From NCBI GenBank assembly GCA_017484005.1, contig JAFUTY010000037.1, forward strand, positions 32,658 to 96,657: a DNA stretch of 64,000 nt, written 5' to 3'. This document shows positions 1-8,960 of this stretch, piece by piece. Origin of the DNA: Selenomonadaceae bacterium (GTDB taxonomy: Bacteria; Bacillota; Negativicutes; Selenomonadales; Selenomonadaceae). Each line of letters begins with the position of its first letter. Position 1 is the stretch's first letter. The position numbers and the translations under genes were made by a program. The notes beneath the pieces were generated by a model. That model was not told where the DNA came from and made no database searches. It was given only the letters and a program-made list of their open reading frames with translations.

Positions 1-282
1 AATCTGATAATCCTCGACAGATTTAGATTTCAATTCATCGAATAATTTGCGATCCGATAAATTCGCTGACTGCTCAACATATCCAACTCGCCCATCAATT
101 TTTACTGATCCCGCATCGAATTCTTCCAATCCTAAAATGCATCTGAATAAAGTCGTCTTTCCAGATCCATTTGCGCCGACCAATCCAACCTTCTCGCCGC
201 GATCGATTGAAAATGTTACATCATGAAAAATCTCCCGCTCACCGAAAAATTTCTGTAGATCTGTAGCGATTAATTTCTCCAA
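1..282 (-). CDS. ABC-F type ATPase, N-terminal part (runs off left edge)
   Basis: Only the first 94 codons are in the window. The reading frame contains a Walker A motif (GANGSGKTTLFRCILG, about residues 38-53) and lacks membrane segments. The opening resembles the first nucleotide-binding domain of soluble ABC-F ATPases, which act on ribosomes. I place the start at a TTG (282) preceded by GAGGAG with a 7-nt spacer. It is the last visible gene of the minus-strand run behind the DUF4422 genes, 18 nt after copy A ends. The second ATPase domain and linker lie outside, so ABC-F versus another ABC ATPase cannot be settled. Confidence 0.75.
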   Translation of the reverse strand, partial: MEKLIATDLQKFFGEREIFHDVTFSIDRGEKVGLVGANGSGKTTLFRCILGLEEFDAGSVKIDGRVGYVEQSANLSDRKLFDELKSKSVEDYQI

Positions 283-300
283 ATAATCACTCCTCGAAAT

Positions 301-1287
301 TCAAAAGATCGGTTTTTCTGGCGTCGATTCTTTATCTCCAACAAATCCCGGGAGATATTTGATTCGCAGATTATGTTGCATCATGAAGACTTGAGTCATC
401 TCCTCACAAAGTATTGAAATGAATCGTTTGAAACCATTTCCCGATTGAGGCATCCACTCGCGAGCGGCTGGAATTGCCCAACTGAACATCCATTTGCAGT
501 ATTCATCAAAAACTTTCCACCTAGTGAAAAAAACTTGACATGCAATCAAACGGAAACTTGCATTCTGAATATATAGTCCTTCAAGAGCTTGCGGGATATT
601 TTGATTGATATATTTCTTCGAGATTTCCCAATAAAGATCGTGATTTTCTTCGCGAACGCGGAATGCACTAGCACCGACAAATGAAACTTTTCTTGCGAGA
701 ATGTCACAATCTTGAAGAAGAGCAACTGCCTCTTGCATTGTCACAACATGCGACTTATTCCGTTTGATCGGAGTGTAAATTTCAGGCGATCGATCTGTCG
801 TCTCGGAATCTGGCAACATAAAAAATCGCTCATAATGTGCAAATCCAATATATTCGGTTCGCGGCGCATTTTTCCATGCCCAATATGTCACGGTTAATTC
901 GTTGAGATACAAATTCAGATCCGAAATGTTATCTCCAGTATCATCGCCTTGAAATCCTAGATCGATCGTAGAATTCTTTTTGCCCGCATGAATAATTTCA
1001 TATCCCGTTGGAAGTTTTGGGAGGAAATATTTTTTATGCATAACCACATAAGCTTTGCATGAATCATCATGTTCGACTGAAATCTCAAGCCATTCTCCGC
1101 GAAGTGCTGGAGTCCAATTCATATTTTTTCGCCCAATCGAAATTTGTTTCATTGCTTTGAGTGTTGGAGAATCACAATGTAAAAACACGAAAACATGATT
1201 TGAGGATTTTTCTGCCCAGTCGATCAACATCAACAGATCTTCAACGGATCTTTCAGCAGTTAAGAGAATCGAGTCATAACTTCGCAA
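301..1287 (-). CDS. DUF4422 glycosyltransferase-like domain, copy A, C-terminal part (phase OFF)
   Basis: This 328-codon frame carries the DUF4422 signature (GDDTGDNISDLN, then NELTVTYWAWKN, then GFAHYERFF), a family found in capsule and glycan clusters and thought to be glycosyltransferases. It is not an independent gene: the nominal TTG start is an ordinary Leu codon in the block EIKLRSYD, which is internal in the intact paralogues, and no ribosome-binding site precedes it. The frame stays open upstream to the G11 tract at 1392-1402. Adding one G joins it to the N-terminal part at 1260-1835 to give a 511-residue protein. As read, the domain is not translated from the normal start. Confidence 0.85.
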   Translation of the reverse strand: MRSYDSILLTAERSVEDLLMLIDWAEKSSNHVFVFLHCDSPTLKAMKQISIGRKNMNWTPALRGEWLEISVEHDDSCKAYVVMHKKYFLPKLPTGYEIIHAGKKNSTIDLGFQGDDTGDNISDLNLYLNELTVTYWAWKNAPRTEYIGFAHYERFFMLPDSETTDRSPEIYTPIKRNKSHVVTMQEAVALLQDCDILARKVSFVGASAFRVREENHDLYWEISKKYINQNIPQALEGLYIQNASFRLIACQVFFTRWKVFDEYCKWMFSWAIPAAREWMPQSGNGFKRFISILCEEMTQVFMMQHNLRIKYLPGFVGDKESTPEKPIF

Positions 1288-1835
1288 TTTGACTTCTTCG
1301 AATGATATAAAAATCGAGTCATAAACATTCTTCCAGATCGGCTCGATTTTGGAAGGATTTTCGAGGATAATTTCGATTTGGAATAATTTCTGGGGGGGGG
1401 GGCAACAAAATAAGTCGATGGAAACTCAAATGCTCCACCTCGATATAAATATGCATCTAAATCCAGAATTTGTTGTGGAGATTTCGACATATCTTTCGAG
1501 ACAAGTTTATAGAGTGAATCCAAATTACTCTGCGTAGTGAATCCGACATTAGAAACGTAATATCTGAAAAAATTATTCGTCGCAAAAATTCCTCTCGGGA
1601 AAAATTTTCCCCATAATAATCGATTCCTCCAATACAGACCATCATTTGGACAAAGCACATAATCAAAATCAAGCGATTTCAGTTTGGATTCCGAGAGTGG
1701 TTTTCCTTCGAATAAAAGTTGAATGACATTTGGCTCGAGTTGACGCAATTCAATTTTCCCAACGATTTCAAACTTCGGAAGATCATTTGGAATTTCAGAT
1801 TCATCGCCGAGTAGAAGTACTTTTGGAATAAACAT
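1260..1835 (-). CDS. N-terminal domain of DUF4422 gene, copy A (truncated OFF product)
   Basis: Starts at ATG 1835 with AGGAGT seven nt upstream. The domain opens FIPKVLLLGDESEIPNDLP, contains an FDYVLCPN segment, and ends in a short Ala-Pro-Pro-Pro run encoded by the tract. The 11 C residues (coding strand) then lead into an out-of-frame tail of about 40 residues and a stop that overlaps the downstream DUF4422 frame. A tract of 12 (or 9) would restore full length. The domain has no family I recognise; by position it may be an acceptor-binding or accessory domain of the glycosyltransferase. Confidence 0.8.
   Translation of the reverse strand: MFIPKVLLLGDESEIPNDLPKFEIVGKIELRQLEPNVIQLLFEGKPLSESKLKSLDFDYVLCPNDGLYWRNRLLWGKFFPRGIFATNNFFRYYVSNVGFTTQSNLDSLYKLVSKDMSKSPQQILDLDAYLYRGGAFEFPSTYFVAPPPRNYSKSKLSSKILPKSSRSGRMFMTRFLYHSKKSNCEVMTRFS
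1392..1402 (+). repeat. G11 homopolymer, phase switch of DUF4422 copy A
   Basis: Eleven consecutive G on the plus strand (C on the coding strand), read as Ala-Pro-Pro-Pro. Comparison with the intact 8961-10499 gene shows that the following codons must be read with the last C joined to AG. The N-terminal and DUF4422 frames therefore join only at 12 or 9 residues. With 11 the gene is OFF. Confidence 0.9.
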
Positions 1836-1848
1836 AAATTGACTCCTT

Positions 1849-2835
1849 TCAAAATGCAGGATTTTCTGGTGTCGATTCTTTCGGACCATCCAGTAATGGT
1901 ACATACTTAATTCGTAGATTGTTACGCATCAAAAAAACATGAGACATCTCTTCACATATTAAACTGATGGATCTTGGCCAATTATTTCCAACATAGGGAA
2001 TCCATTCGCGAACGGCGGGAATCGCCCAAGCAAACATCCATTTGCAATATGCATCAAAGACTTTCCAGCGTGTGAAAAATGCTGATTTAGCAATCATTCT
2101 TTGCCCGTTATTCTGTAACTTAAGAAGTCTCAAATCATCCGGAGAATTTTTTTCAATGTATTTTTTAGAGATCTGCCAAAACATCGATTTATCTTGATCT
2201 CTAACTTTATAAGAACTCATGTAACAGCCTGTCACTTTTCTAGCAATAATATCACAATCTTGAAGAAGAGCTACAGCCTCTTTCATAGTTAGAATATGCG
2301 ATTTGCGGCTTTGAATTGGAGTATAATTTTCTGGTGATCGATCTGTCAAATCAGAATCTGGCAAATAGAAAAATCTACTATAATGCGAGAATCCAATGAA
2401 ATCAGTTTGAGGGGCATTTTTCCATGCCCAATATGTCACGGTTAATTCGTTGAGATACAAATTCAGATCCGAAATGTTATCTCCAGTATCATCGCCTTGA
2501 AATCCTAGATCGATCGTAGAATTCTTTTTGCCCGCATGAATAATTTCATATCCATTTGGAAGTTTTGGAAGAAAATATTCTTTATGAGTCACGACGTAAG
2601 CTTTGCATGAATTATCGTGTTCGACTGAAATCTCAAGCCATTCTCCTCGGAGATCGGAAGTCCAATTCATGTTTTTTCTTCCGATAGAGATTTGTTTCAT
2701 GGATTTTAAAGCGGGAGAATTACAATGTAAAAAGATCAATATAGTTTTTGAGGATTTTTCTGCCCAGTCGATCAACATCAACAAATCTTCAGTCGATCTC
2801 TCGGCAGTTAAGAGAATTGTGTCATAACTTCGCAA
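1849..2835 (-). CDS. DUF4422 glycosyltransferase-like domain, copy B, C-terminal part (phase OFF)
   Basis: 328 codons, with the same DUF4422 core as copy A and a stretch of about 140 bp essentially identical to it. The apparent TTG start again falls inside a conserved internal block and has no ribosome-binding site. The frame is open back to the G12 tract at 2940-2951. One additional G fuses it to 2808-3416 for a 522-residue protein. It ends 14 nt before the ATG of copy A, consistent with one operon. Confidence 0.85.
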   Translation of the reverse strand: MRSYDTILLTAERSTEDLLMLIDWAEKSSKTILIFLHCNSPALKSMKQISIGRKNMNWTSDLRGEWLEISVEHDNSCKAYVVTHKEYFLPKLPNGYEIIHAGKKNSTIDLGFQGDDTGDNISDLNLYLNELTVTYWAWKNAPQTDFIGFSHYSRFFYLPDSDLTDRSPENYTPIQSRKSHILTMKEAVALLQDCDIIARKVTGCYMSSYKVRDQDKSMFWQISKKYIEKNSPDDLRLLKLQNNGQRMIAKSAFFTRWKVFDAYCKWMFAWAIPAVREWIPYVGNNWPRSISLICEEMSHVFLMRNNLRIKYVPLLDGPKESTPENPAF

Positions 2836-3416
2836 TTCAATTTCTTCGAATGATGTGAAAATCGAGTCATAAACATTTCGATAGATCGGTTCGATTTTGG
2901 AAGGATTTTCGAGGATAGTTTCGATATGAAATAATTTCTGGGGGGGGGGGGAACAAGATAGCTATAAGGAAAATCAAATGAGCCTCCTCGATATAAAAAT
3001 GCATCCAAATCTAAAATTTGTCTTGGTTTTTGAGATTTTTTATTCGACAGGAGTTTGTACAATGTCTGCAAATTTTTCGCATTAACAAAACCGACATTGG
3101 ATGTGTAAAGTTGGAAAAATTCCTTACTGAGAAAAATTCCTTTTGGAAGAATTGATCCCAACGTCGTCCAACTTCTGTTATTCCGTCTATATATTTCGTA
3201 ATTAGTACAGAGGAGATAATCAAAATCGAGCGACTTCAATTTGGATTCCGAGAGTGGTTTCCCTTCGAATAGAAGTTGAATGACATTTGGCTCAAGTTGA
3301 CGCAATTCAATTTTCCCAACGATTTCAAACTTCGGAAGATCATTTGGAATTTCATTTTCATTTCCGAGAAGAAGTACTTTCGGAATGAATTTGTTGAGAT
3401 TTTGATTCACTTGCAT
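2808..3416 (-). CDS. N-terminal domain of DUF4422 gene, copy B (truncated OFF product)
   Basis: Encodes the FIPKVLLLGNENEIPNDLP domain and the LDLDAFLYRGGSFDF segment, then Val-Pro-Pro-Pro-Pro from the tract, then an out-of-frame tail. A GGAGG precedes the start with 11 nt to ATG 3416; a TTG at 3422 with a 5-nt spacer is the alternative. The start lies inside the last codons of the LCP gene (overlap about 60 nt), suggesting translational coupling. The tract needs 13 (or 10) residues for full length and has 12. Confidence 0.8.
   Translation of the reverse strand: MQVNQNLNKFIPKVLLLGNENEIPNDLPKFEIVGKIELRQLEPNVIQLLFEGKPLSESKLKSLDFDYLLCTNYEIYRRNNRSWTTLGSILPKGIFLSKEFFQLYTSNVGFVNAKNLQTLYKLLSNKKSQKPRQILDLDAFLYRGGSFDFPYSYLVPPPPRNYFISKLSSKILPKSNRSIEMFMTRFSHHSKKLNCEVMTQFS
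2940..2951 (+). repeat. G12 homopolymer, phase switch of DUF4422 copy B
   Basis: Twelve G on the plus strand encode four Pro codons in the N-terminal frame. The next codons are then read as Arg-Asn-Tyr instead of the Gln-Lys-Leu seen in the ON copy. 1568 nt from ATG 3416 to the stop at 1849 plus one G is exactly 523 codons, so 13 residues would be ON. Confidence 0.9.
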
Positions 3417-4290
3417 TTTCAATTTTTCCTCCCATGGATTCATCAACAATTCGATTCAACTTGTCTCGATTCGCTTTCCAATAACTCACGCCATCGATAT
3501 ACAGAGGCTCTCCAGGCACTGATTCGCTCGATATTCCATTCGATTTTTTCAAAGTGTTGGCGAGATTCAAAACTTCCGCGAGTGTTAAATCTGTCTCGAT
3601 TGAATTGTAAATCTCGCGAATCACATATGGCAATTTCGGAATGATTTCCGGCGATAGGAGTTTATCTGTCAGTGCTTTAATAAAGTGCCTTTGCCGACGA
3701 ATTCTCCCGATATCTCCTTCGGAATCTCGATAACGCACATATTGAATCGCTTCATAACCGTTCAAATGTTGCTCGCCTGGATACAAATCAATTATCAAGC
3801 CGTCATCATCCCAAGGATCTTCATAATACATCCGCTTTTCAACATCAATATCAATTCCGTCAACTGCATCGATAACTCGCTCGAACACTCGTTTTTCGAT
3901 CAAAACGTAGTGATCGATTCGCACGTTGAGAAATTTTTCTACAACTTCCGCCGAGAGTTTCGCGCCGCCATATGCAAATGCATGCGCAATTTTATCTTCA
4001 TCATGTTTTGGAATTTCGACGAGAGTATCGCGAGGAATCCATAACATCGAGACTTTCGGTTTGCCTTTGCGATCATCATCCGGCTCGAGAATTGTCGCGA
4101 CGATTAGAGTGTCAGATCTTCCAGCGTCACCATCGCGGCGATCCACTCCCAAAATCATGACGTGAGTGATTTCATCTTTGAACGCAGGAAAAATCTGTCC
4201 AAATTCCCAGCCAGCCCATGCCGTCAAAAATATTGCGAGGAGTATTATGAAAAACTGAATCCTTCTATAATCTCGTTTTCTTTTCTTCAT
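3358..4290 (-). CDS. LytR-CpsA-Psr (LCP) family cell-wall glycopolymer ligase
   Basis: 310 residues. A short basic N-terminus (MKKRKRDYRR) is followed by one membrane segment (about residues 11-30), then an extracytoplasmic LCP domain with the typical MILGVDRRDGDAGRSDTL, WIPRDT and Arg-rich IGRIRRQRHF motifs. LCP enzymes transfer lipid-linked glycopolymers to peptidoglycan. The ATG has AAGGAG at good spacing. It sits between DUF4422 copies B and C, so this gene family probably builds a wall-attached polymer; that link is inference from context. Its end overlaps the start of copy B. Confidence 0.9.
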   Translation of the reverse strand: MKKRKRDYRRIQFFIILLAIFLTAWAGWEFGQIFPAFKDEITHVMILGVDRRDGDAGRSDTLIVATILEPDDDRKGKPKVSMLWIPRDTLVEIPKHDEDKIAHAFAYGGAKLSAEVVEKFLNVRIDHYVLIEKRVFERVIDAVDGIDIDVEKRMYYEDPWDDDGLIIDLYPGEQHLNGYEAIQYVRYRDSEGDIGRIRRQRHFIKALTDKLLSPEIIPKLPYVIREIYNSIETDLTLAEVLNLANTLKKSNGISSESVPGEPLYIDGVSYWKANRDKLNRIVDESMGGKIENASESKSQQIHSESTSSRK

Positions 4291-4313
4291 ATAAACTCCT
4301 TCGCAAATTATTT

Positions 4314-5282
4314 TTATTGGATAAACCAGTCAGCCGGATTTTCTGGCGTCGAATCTTTTTCATAACCGCATGCCGTGTGCAAATATTTGATCTTCAAGTG
4401 ATTATGCATCAAGAAAACCTGAAACATCATCTCGCCCATGTAGCTAATCTCCCGCCGTTCCGAATCATTCTTATACGGTTGATCAAAAAATTCTATTGCC
4501 GCCGGAATTATAAATGAAAAGATCCACTTGCAATATTCATCGAAAACTTTCCAACGCGTGAAAAACATGGAATTTCCAATCAAGCGTTGACCAGCTTGCA
4601 TTAAATCTAGAGTTGGAAGATATTCTGGAAATCTCGATCTCAAATGCTTGATGAAAATTTGGTAACCAACGTCATCGGATCTCATCTCGAAATCTCTGGA
4701 ATATGCGCTTGAAAACGTTACAACCTCTCGCACAAGAATATCGCAATCGCTTAAAAGATCGATCACCTCATTCATTGTTATGACATGATTATTATCATCT
4801 CCTAGCATTGTTTCACCATTGCCAGGCAGAATTAAAAATCGACGATAATGCGTGAATCCAATGAAATCTGAACGAGTATTTTTCCACGCCCAATATATCA
4901 CGGACAGTTCGTCGAGTCTCGAATTGAGTTCTGAAATATTATCACCAGAATCATCGCCACGAATTCCGAGATCGATTTTTGAATTCTTCTTCCCTGCGTG
5001 AATCCATTCATACCCCGCTGGCAACTTCGGCGTGAAATATTCTTTATGAGTTACAACGTAAGCTGAGCAAGTTTTGGAATGTCGCGACTCAATCAAAAGC
5101 CATTCACCACGTACAGCTGGAATCCAATGCATAGCTTTTCGCGTCGCTGAAATTCTTTTGAACTCCCGATAATTTTGAGAATCGCAATGCAGAAAAATCG
5201 CGATATATTGTGCGGAATCCATTGCCCATTTTGCAACTTTTAGCAACTCTTCCACCGATCTTTCAGCTGTCAGTACAATCAA
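4314..5282 (-). CDS. DUF4422 glycosyltransferase-like domain, copy C, C-terminal part (phase OFF)
   Basis: 322 codons with the DUF4422 core (GDDSGDNISELN, ELSVIYWAWKN, GFTHYRRFL). The nominal start is a TTG inside the conserved YDLIVLTAERS block, so it is an artefact of the split. The frame is open to the G12 tract at 5392-5403; one more G gives 508 residues with 5279-5839. It lies 23 nt upstream of the LCP gene. Confidence 0.85.
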   Translation of the reverse strand: MIVLTAERSVEELLKVAKWAMDSAQYIAIFLHCDSQNYREFKRISATRKAMHWIPAVRGEWLLIESRHSKTCSAYVVTHKEYFTPKLPAGYEWIHAGKKNSKIDLGIRGDDSGDNISELNSRLDELSVIYWAWKNTRSDFIGFTHYRRFLILPGNGETMLGDDNNHVITMNEVIDLLSDCDILVREVVTFSSAYSRDFEMRSDDVGYQIFIKHLRSRFPEYLPTLDLMQAGQRLIGNSMFFTRWKVFDEYCKWIFSFIIPAAIEFFDQPYKNDSERREISYMGEMMFQVFLMHNHLKIKYLHTACGYEKDSTPENPADWFIQ

Positions 5283-5839
5283 ATCGTAACTTCTGAGTTT
5301 GATTTCCTCGAATGAGTCGAAAATTCTCTCATAGACATTTTCATAGATTGGCTCGATAAATTGAGATTTTTGGAGGATAGTCTCGATTCTCGGGGGGGGG
5401 GGGAAGTTTTTTCAACGAAATCGAACGCGCCACCGCGATATAAATAAGAATCGAAATCTAGAATTTGATTGAGTTTTTGAAAACGTTTAATTTCATTTAT
5501 CAGTCGGGAAAGCATCGTGATATTCGCATACGTTAGGTATCCAACATTCGAAACGTATCTGCGAAAATGATTTGTCGTTGCAAGCATCCCGAGCGGAAGA
5601 CAACCGTAGAAAAATAGCATGTTTTCCCAATAAGTATCGAATTGTGTGCAGAGAATGTAATCAAAATCAAGCGATCCTAATTTTGATTGTGAGATTTGTT
5701 TCCCTTCGAAAATGAATTGCAATCCTTCCGGTTCAGTTTTGTGAACTTCGATTTTCCCGACGATCCTGAACTCTGGGAGATCATTCGGAATTTCATTTTC
5801 GTTGCCAAGTAAAAGAACTTTTGGAATGAATTTTCTCAA
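5279..5839 (-). CDS. N-terminal domain of DUF4422 gene, copy C (truncated OFF product)
   Basis: TTG start at 5839 with GGAGG nine nt upstream. Residues 3-20 repeat the family opening FIPKVLLLGNENEIPNDLP. The domain ends in Ser-Pro-Pro-Pro from the tract and then runs out of frame for about 30 residues. The upstream gene ends 18 nt before this start. Function of the domain is unknown. Confidence 0.78.
   Translation of the reverse strand: MRKFIPKVLLLGNENEIPNDLPEFRIVGKIEVHKTEPEGLQFIFEGKQISQSKLGSLDFDYILCTQFDTYWENMLFFYGCLPLGMLATTNHFRRYVSNVGYLTYANITMLSRLINEIKRFQKLNQILDFDSYLYRGGAFDFVEKTSPPPRESRLSSKNLNLSSQSMKMSMREFSTHSRKSNSEVTI
5392..5403 (+). repeat. G12 homopolymer, phase switch of DUF4422 copy C
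   Basis: Twelve G. In the ON frame the codons after the tract read Arg-Ile-Glu-Thr-Ile-Leu, matching the ON paralogue. That frame is reached with 13 or 10 residues. Start-to-stop length plus one is 1527 nt, exactly 509 codons. Confidence 0.9.
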
Positions 5840-5857
5840 TAGAATCTGCCTCCAATT

Positions 5858-7381
5858 TCAAGTGAAAATTCGATCAAGTCGTCGAAAATTCTCAGCACCA
5901 AATGATTCATGCATATCGTTTCGATTCAGAAGTATCGGTAGAAATTTGACTCTCAATCGATTATGCAGAATCCAACACATGAATGCCAGCTCACCTTTAT
6001 AACTCATTGTGCGATCGTTCGTTGCATGTTCTCGCGCCGCCGGGATTAAAAATGAAAAGATCCAATCACAATATTCAGCGAATAAACTCCATCGAGTGAA
6101 GAACATCGAGTTCGTGATCATTAAATTATTCGATTCAACATGATTTAGCGATTCAAGATAATCTGGATGTAATTTTTCAAACCAGCGTCGATAAATTCTG
6201 CTCCCACTAAAATAACTATTTTGATCTGATTCTTCAAACTCGCGAGGATCATATTCAAACGCTGTGTAATTCGATGTTGGAATTCCGACGAGAATATCAC
6301 AATCGCGGAGCAAATCGATTCCTTCTTCGATTTTCATGATGTGCTCGGAATTTTTTCCAATCGATACAAAATCATTCGATCGATCCGTTGCGGGAGAATC
6401 TGGAATTGCAAAAAATCTTCGATAATGTGCAAATCCAATGTATTCAGTTTTCGGCGCATTCTTCCAAGTCCAATAAATCGCCGTGTATTCATTGATCTGC
6501 CAATTGAGTTCTGAAACATTATCTCCAGTGTCATCGCTGAGAATTCCGAGATCAATCTTCGAGATCTTTTTCCCTCCTTGAATCAATTGATATCCGGTTG
6601 GAAGTTTTGGAAGTTGGAATTTATTGTGAGTTGTCGTGAAGATTTTTGCAGTTGATCCGCGCAGAATTTTTATTCGCATGAATTCGCCGCGAATCGTTCG
6701 TGCCCATTCGATTTTGAAATGACTTTGCAGATTCGATTTGAAAAATTTTAGAATTGGGGAATCGCAATGAATAAATGCCAAAATGTCATCGGCGAATTTC
6801 AGTGCCCAATTGAAAATATTTTGCCAATCCTCGACCGACCTCTCCGCCGTCAACAAGATCAAATCATAGTGACGCAGTTTGACTTCATCGAAGTTCGAAA
6901 AAATTTCTGAATATAAATTATGAAAAATCGGCTCAACATGATTCGAAGTTACACAATCGATTTTTAGATTTGGATTGAAATCGCTGCGATAAATCATTCC
7001 CGCCCGCAAAAAATATCCATCGAGATCCAGAATTGAACCAGATTTCATTTGCGATAGAAGTTCAAAAATTTTGAGTGAGAGATCGTATGCAGTGAATCCA
7101 ATATTCAAAACATATTGACGAAATTGATGCTGCATCATGAGTTGTCCGAATGGAATTCCACTCGTTACGAATAACATTACATTTTGTTCATAAACTTTTC
7201 GTTCGGTGCAGAGAATATAATCGAAATTTAGTTTTCGGACATTCGCGATCTCTTTGTTATCAACAAAAAATTTTGAATCACGAATTTCAAGTTGCCCAAC
7301 TATTTTGAATCGCGTCGGAAAATCATGTTGCAACTGATTCAAATCGCCCAAAATCAGAACTTTTGGAATGAATTGCGCCAA
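5858..7381 (-). CDS. DUF4422 glycosyltransferase-like protein, intact, no tract
   Basis: 507 residues in one frame: an N-terminal FIPKVLILGDL domain (about 1-150), a linker without polyproline, and a DUF4422 domain (about 250-507) with GDNVSELN, YTAIYWTWKN and GFAHYRRFF. TTG start at 7381 with AGGAGG seven nt upstream, overlapping the end of the preceding gene. It is more diverged from the tract-bearing copies than they are from each other, and should be constitutively translated. Confidence 0.88.
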   Translation of the reverse strand: MAQFIPKVLILGDLNQLQHDFPTRFKIVGQLEIRDSKFFVDNKEIANVRKLNFDYILCTERKVYEQNVMLFVTSGIPFGQLMMQHQFRQYVLNIGFTAYDLSLKIFELLSQMKSGSILDLDGYFLRAGMIYRSDFNPNLKIDCVTSNHVEPIFHNLYSEIFSNFDEVKLRHYDLILLTAERSVEDWQNIFNWALKFADDILAFIHCDSPILKFFKSNLQSHFKIEWARTIRGEFMRIKILRGSTAKIFTTTHNKFQLPKLPTGYQLIQGGKKISKIDLGILSDDTGDNVSELNWQINEYTAIYWTWKNAPKTEYIGFAHYRRFFAIPDSPATDRSNDFVSIGKNSEHIMKIEEGIDLLRDCDILVGIPTSNYTAFEYDPREFEESDQNSYFSGSRIYRRWFEKLHPDYLESLNHVESNNLMITNSMFFTRWSLFAEYCDWIFSFLIPAAREHATNDRTMSYKGELAFMCWILHNRLRVKFLPILLNRNDMHESFGAENFRRLDRIFT

Positions 7382-7393
7382 TCGAAAACCTCC

Positions 7394-8941
7394 TCAGATA
7401 ATGAAAAGTCGCGGCGAAAATTTCTTCGGATCGAATGTTTCTTGCAATCCTAATGCAATCGTCACAGTCTTGAATCGAATATGATTCTGAGTCAGAAATG
7501 TTGTCAGCATTCGCTCGCCAATGCATGACATGATTCGCGGCTCGAGTCCATTTTTATACTTAACGTCGTCAAATTCAACAGCCGCCGGAATTATGAATGG
7601 AAACAGCCATTCGCAATATGAATCGAAAAATTTCCAGCGCGTAAAAATCATCGTATTTGTAAACATTCGATTTCGCGTCTCAGTTTTTTCGAGCGTTGCG
7701 AGATATTCTGGATGAATTCGACGAAAATATTTTAGAAAAATCCGATAGCCGACATCCATTCCATTATCGCCGTCGATTTCATCGAAACTTTTTGTGAGTG
7801 AATCCTGCCATTCAATAACTTTGCCGAGAATCACATCACAATCACGAAGCAGATCGATCAATTCGCCAACCGTCGCGATATGCTCGCCCCATGTTCCAAG
7901 CATGAATTCTCCATCTCCAGGCAATACAAAAAATCTTCGATAGTGTGCAAATCCAACATAATCAGTCGGACAATTTTTCCATACCCAATAGAGTGCTGTT
8001 AATTCATTGATTTTCAAATTCAACTCGGAAACATTTTCGCCAGTATCATCACTTTGAATTCCGAGATCGAGATTCGAGATTTTTCTGCCGCCAAGAATCC
8101 ATTGATATCCTGCCGGCAATTCAGGCATAAAACATTTTTTGTGAGTTGTTACCCAGATTCGCGCATCATTCTCACGATCGATTTTGAGCTCTAACCAAAA
8201 TCCTCGAAATGTCTGCCTCCATGAAATCTTGCCGCGATCAATCGAGATTTTTTTGAGAGAATCGAGTGCGGAAGAAGTTTCATGGATATAACAAATGATT
8301 CGATTTGAGGATTCAACTGCCCAATGCAAAATTGAAATCCATTCATCGAGCGATCTTTCAGCCGTCAACAAAATCAGATCATAAAACCGCAATTTGATTT
8401 CATCGATCGATTTGAACTGCTGAGTATAAATATTTTCGAAAATTGGATCTAGATTCTCACTGCAAATTGATTCGATCGAAAATTTTTTATCGATGGATCG
8501 CGTCGTATTGAAAAATTGATCTGGGAAATCGAAAACTCCATTACGGTAAAAATATGAATCTGCATCGAGGATTGTTTTGCAATTTGGATCTTCATGCTCG
8601 ATTCTCTCGAGAGTTCGCGTGAGTTGCATAACATTTTCCGTGATTACATACATCGAATTCGAAACGTGCCGCTTGAAAAACTGCTGAGTTATAACACTTC
8701 CGAACGGAAATCCTGAATCATGAAATCCATGCTTCGAACGCTCATAAATTTCATAATTCGTGCAGAGAATATAGTCAAAATTTTTATTGATTAAATCCTG
8801 AGATGCAATTTGAGTTTCATTGAGAAATAGATACTTTTCATCACGAACTTCGAGCTCTCCAACGAATTCAAATTCCGGAAGATCGTTCGAGAGCTCATTT
8901 TTGTTTCCGAATATAATAACGCGCGGGATAAAATCTGCCAT
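7394..8941 (-). CDS. DUF4422 glycosyltransferase-like protein, intact, no tract
   Basis: 515 residues. ATG at 8941 preceded by AGGGGG, in preference to a longer frame that runs into the upstream gene. It has the same two-domain plan: the N-terminal domain opens FIPRVIIFGNKNELSNDLP and the C-terminal DUF4422 domain has GDDTGENVSELN, ELTALYWVWKN and GFAHYRRFF. The linker carries no homopolymer. Its stop overlaps the Shine-Dalgarno sequence of the next gene, indicating co-translation in the operon. Confidence 0.88.
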   Translation of the reverse strand: MADFIPRVIIFGNKNELSNDLPEFEFVGELEVRDEKYLFLNETQIASQDLINKNFDYILCTNYEIYERSKHGFHDSGFPFGSVITQQFFKRHVSNSMYVITENVMQLTRTLERIEHEDPNCKTILDADSYFYRNGVFDFPDQFFNTTRSIDKKFSIESICSENLDPIFENIYTQQFKSIDEIKLRFYDLILLTAERSLDEWISILHWAVESSNRIICYIHETSSALDSLKKISIDRGKISWRQTFRGFWLELKIDRENDARIWVTTHKKCFMPELPAGYQWILGGRKISNLDLGIQSDDTGENVSELNLKINELTALYWVWKNCPTDYVGFAHYRRFFVLPGDGEFMLGTWGEHIATVGELIDLLRDCDVILGKVIEWQDSLTKSFDEIDGDNGMDVGYRIFLKYFRRIHPEYLATLEKTETRNRMFTNTMIFTRWKFFDSYCEWLFPFIIPAAVEFDDVKYKNGLEPRIMSCIGERMLTTFLTQNHIRFKTVTIALGLQETFDPKKFSPRLFII

Positions 8942-8960
8942 GAGTTTCCCCCTAAAAATT

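Noticed and set aside
301..5282. Treating the three DUF4422 C-terminal frames (starts 1287, 2835, 5282) as separate genes
   Set aside because: Each nominal start is a TTG Leu codon inside a block that is internal in intact paralogues, without a Shine-Dalgarno; one extra tract base fuses each to its N-terminal part.
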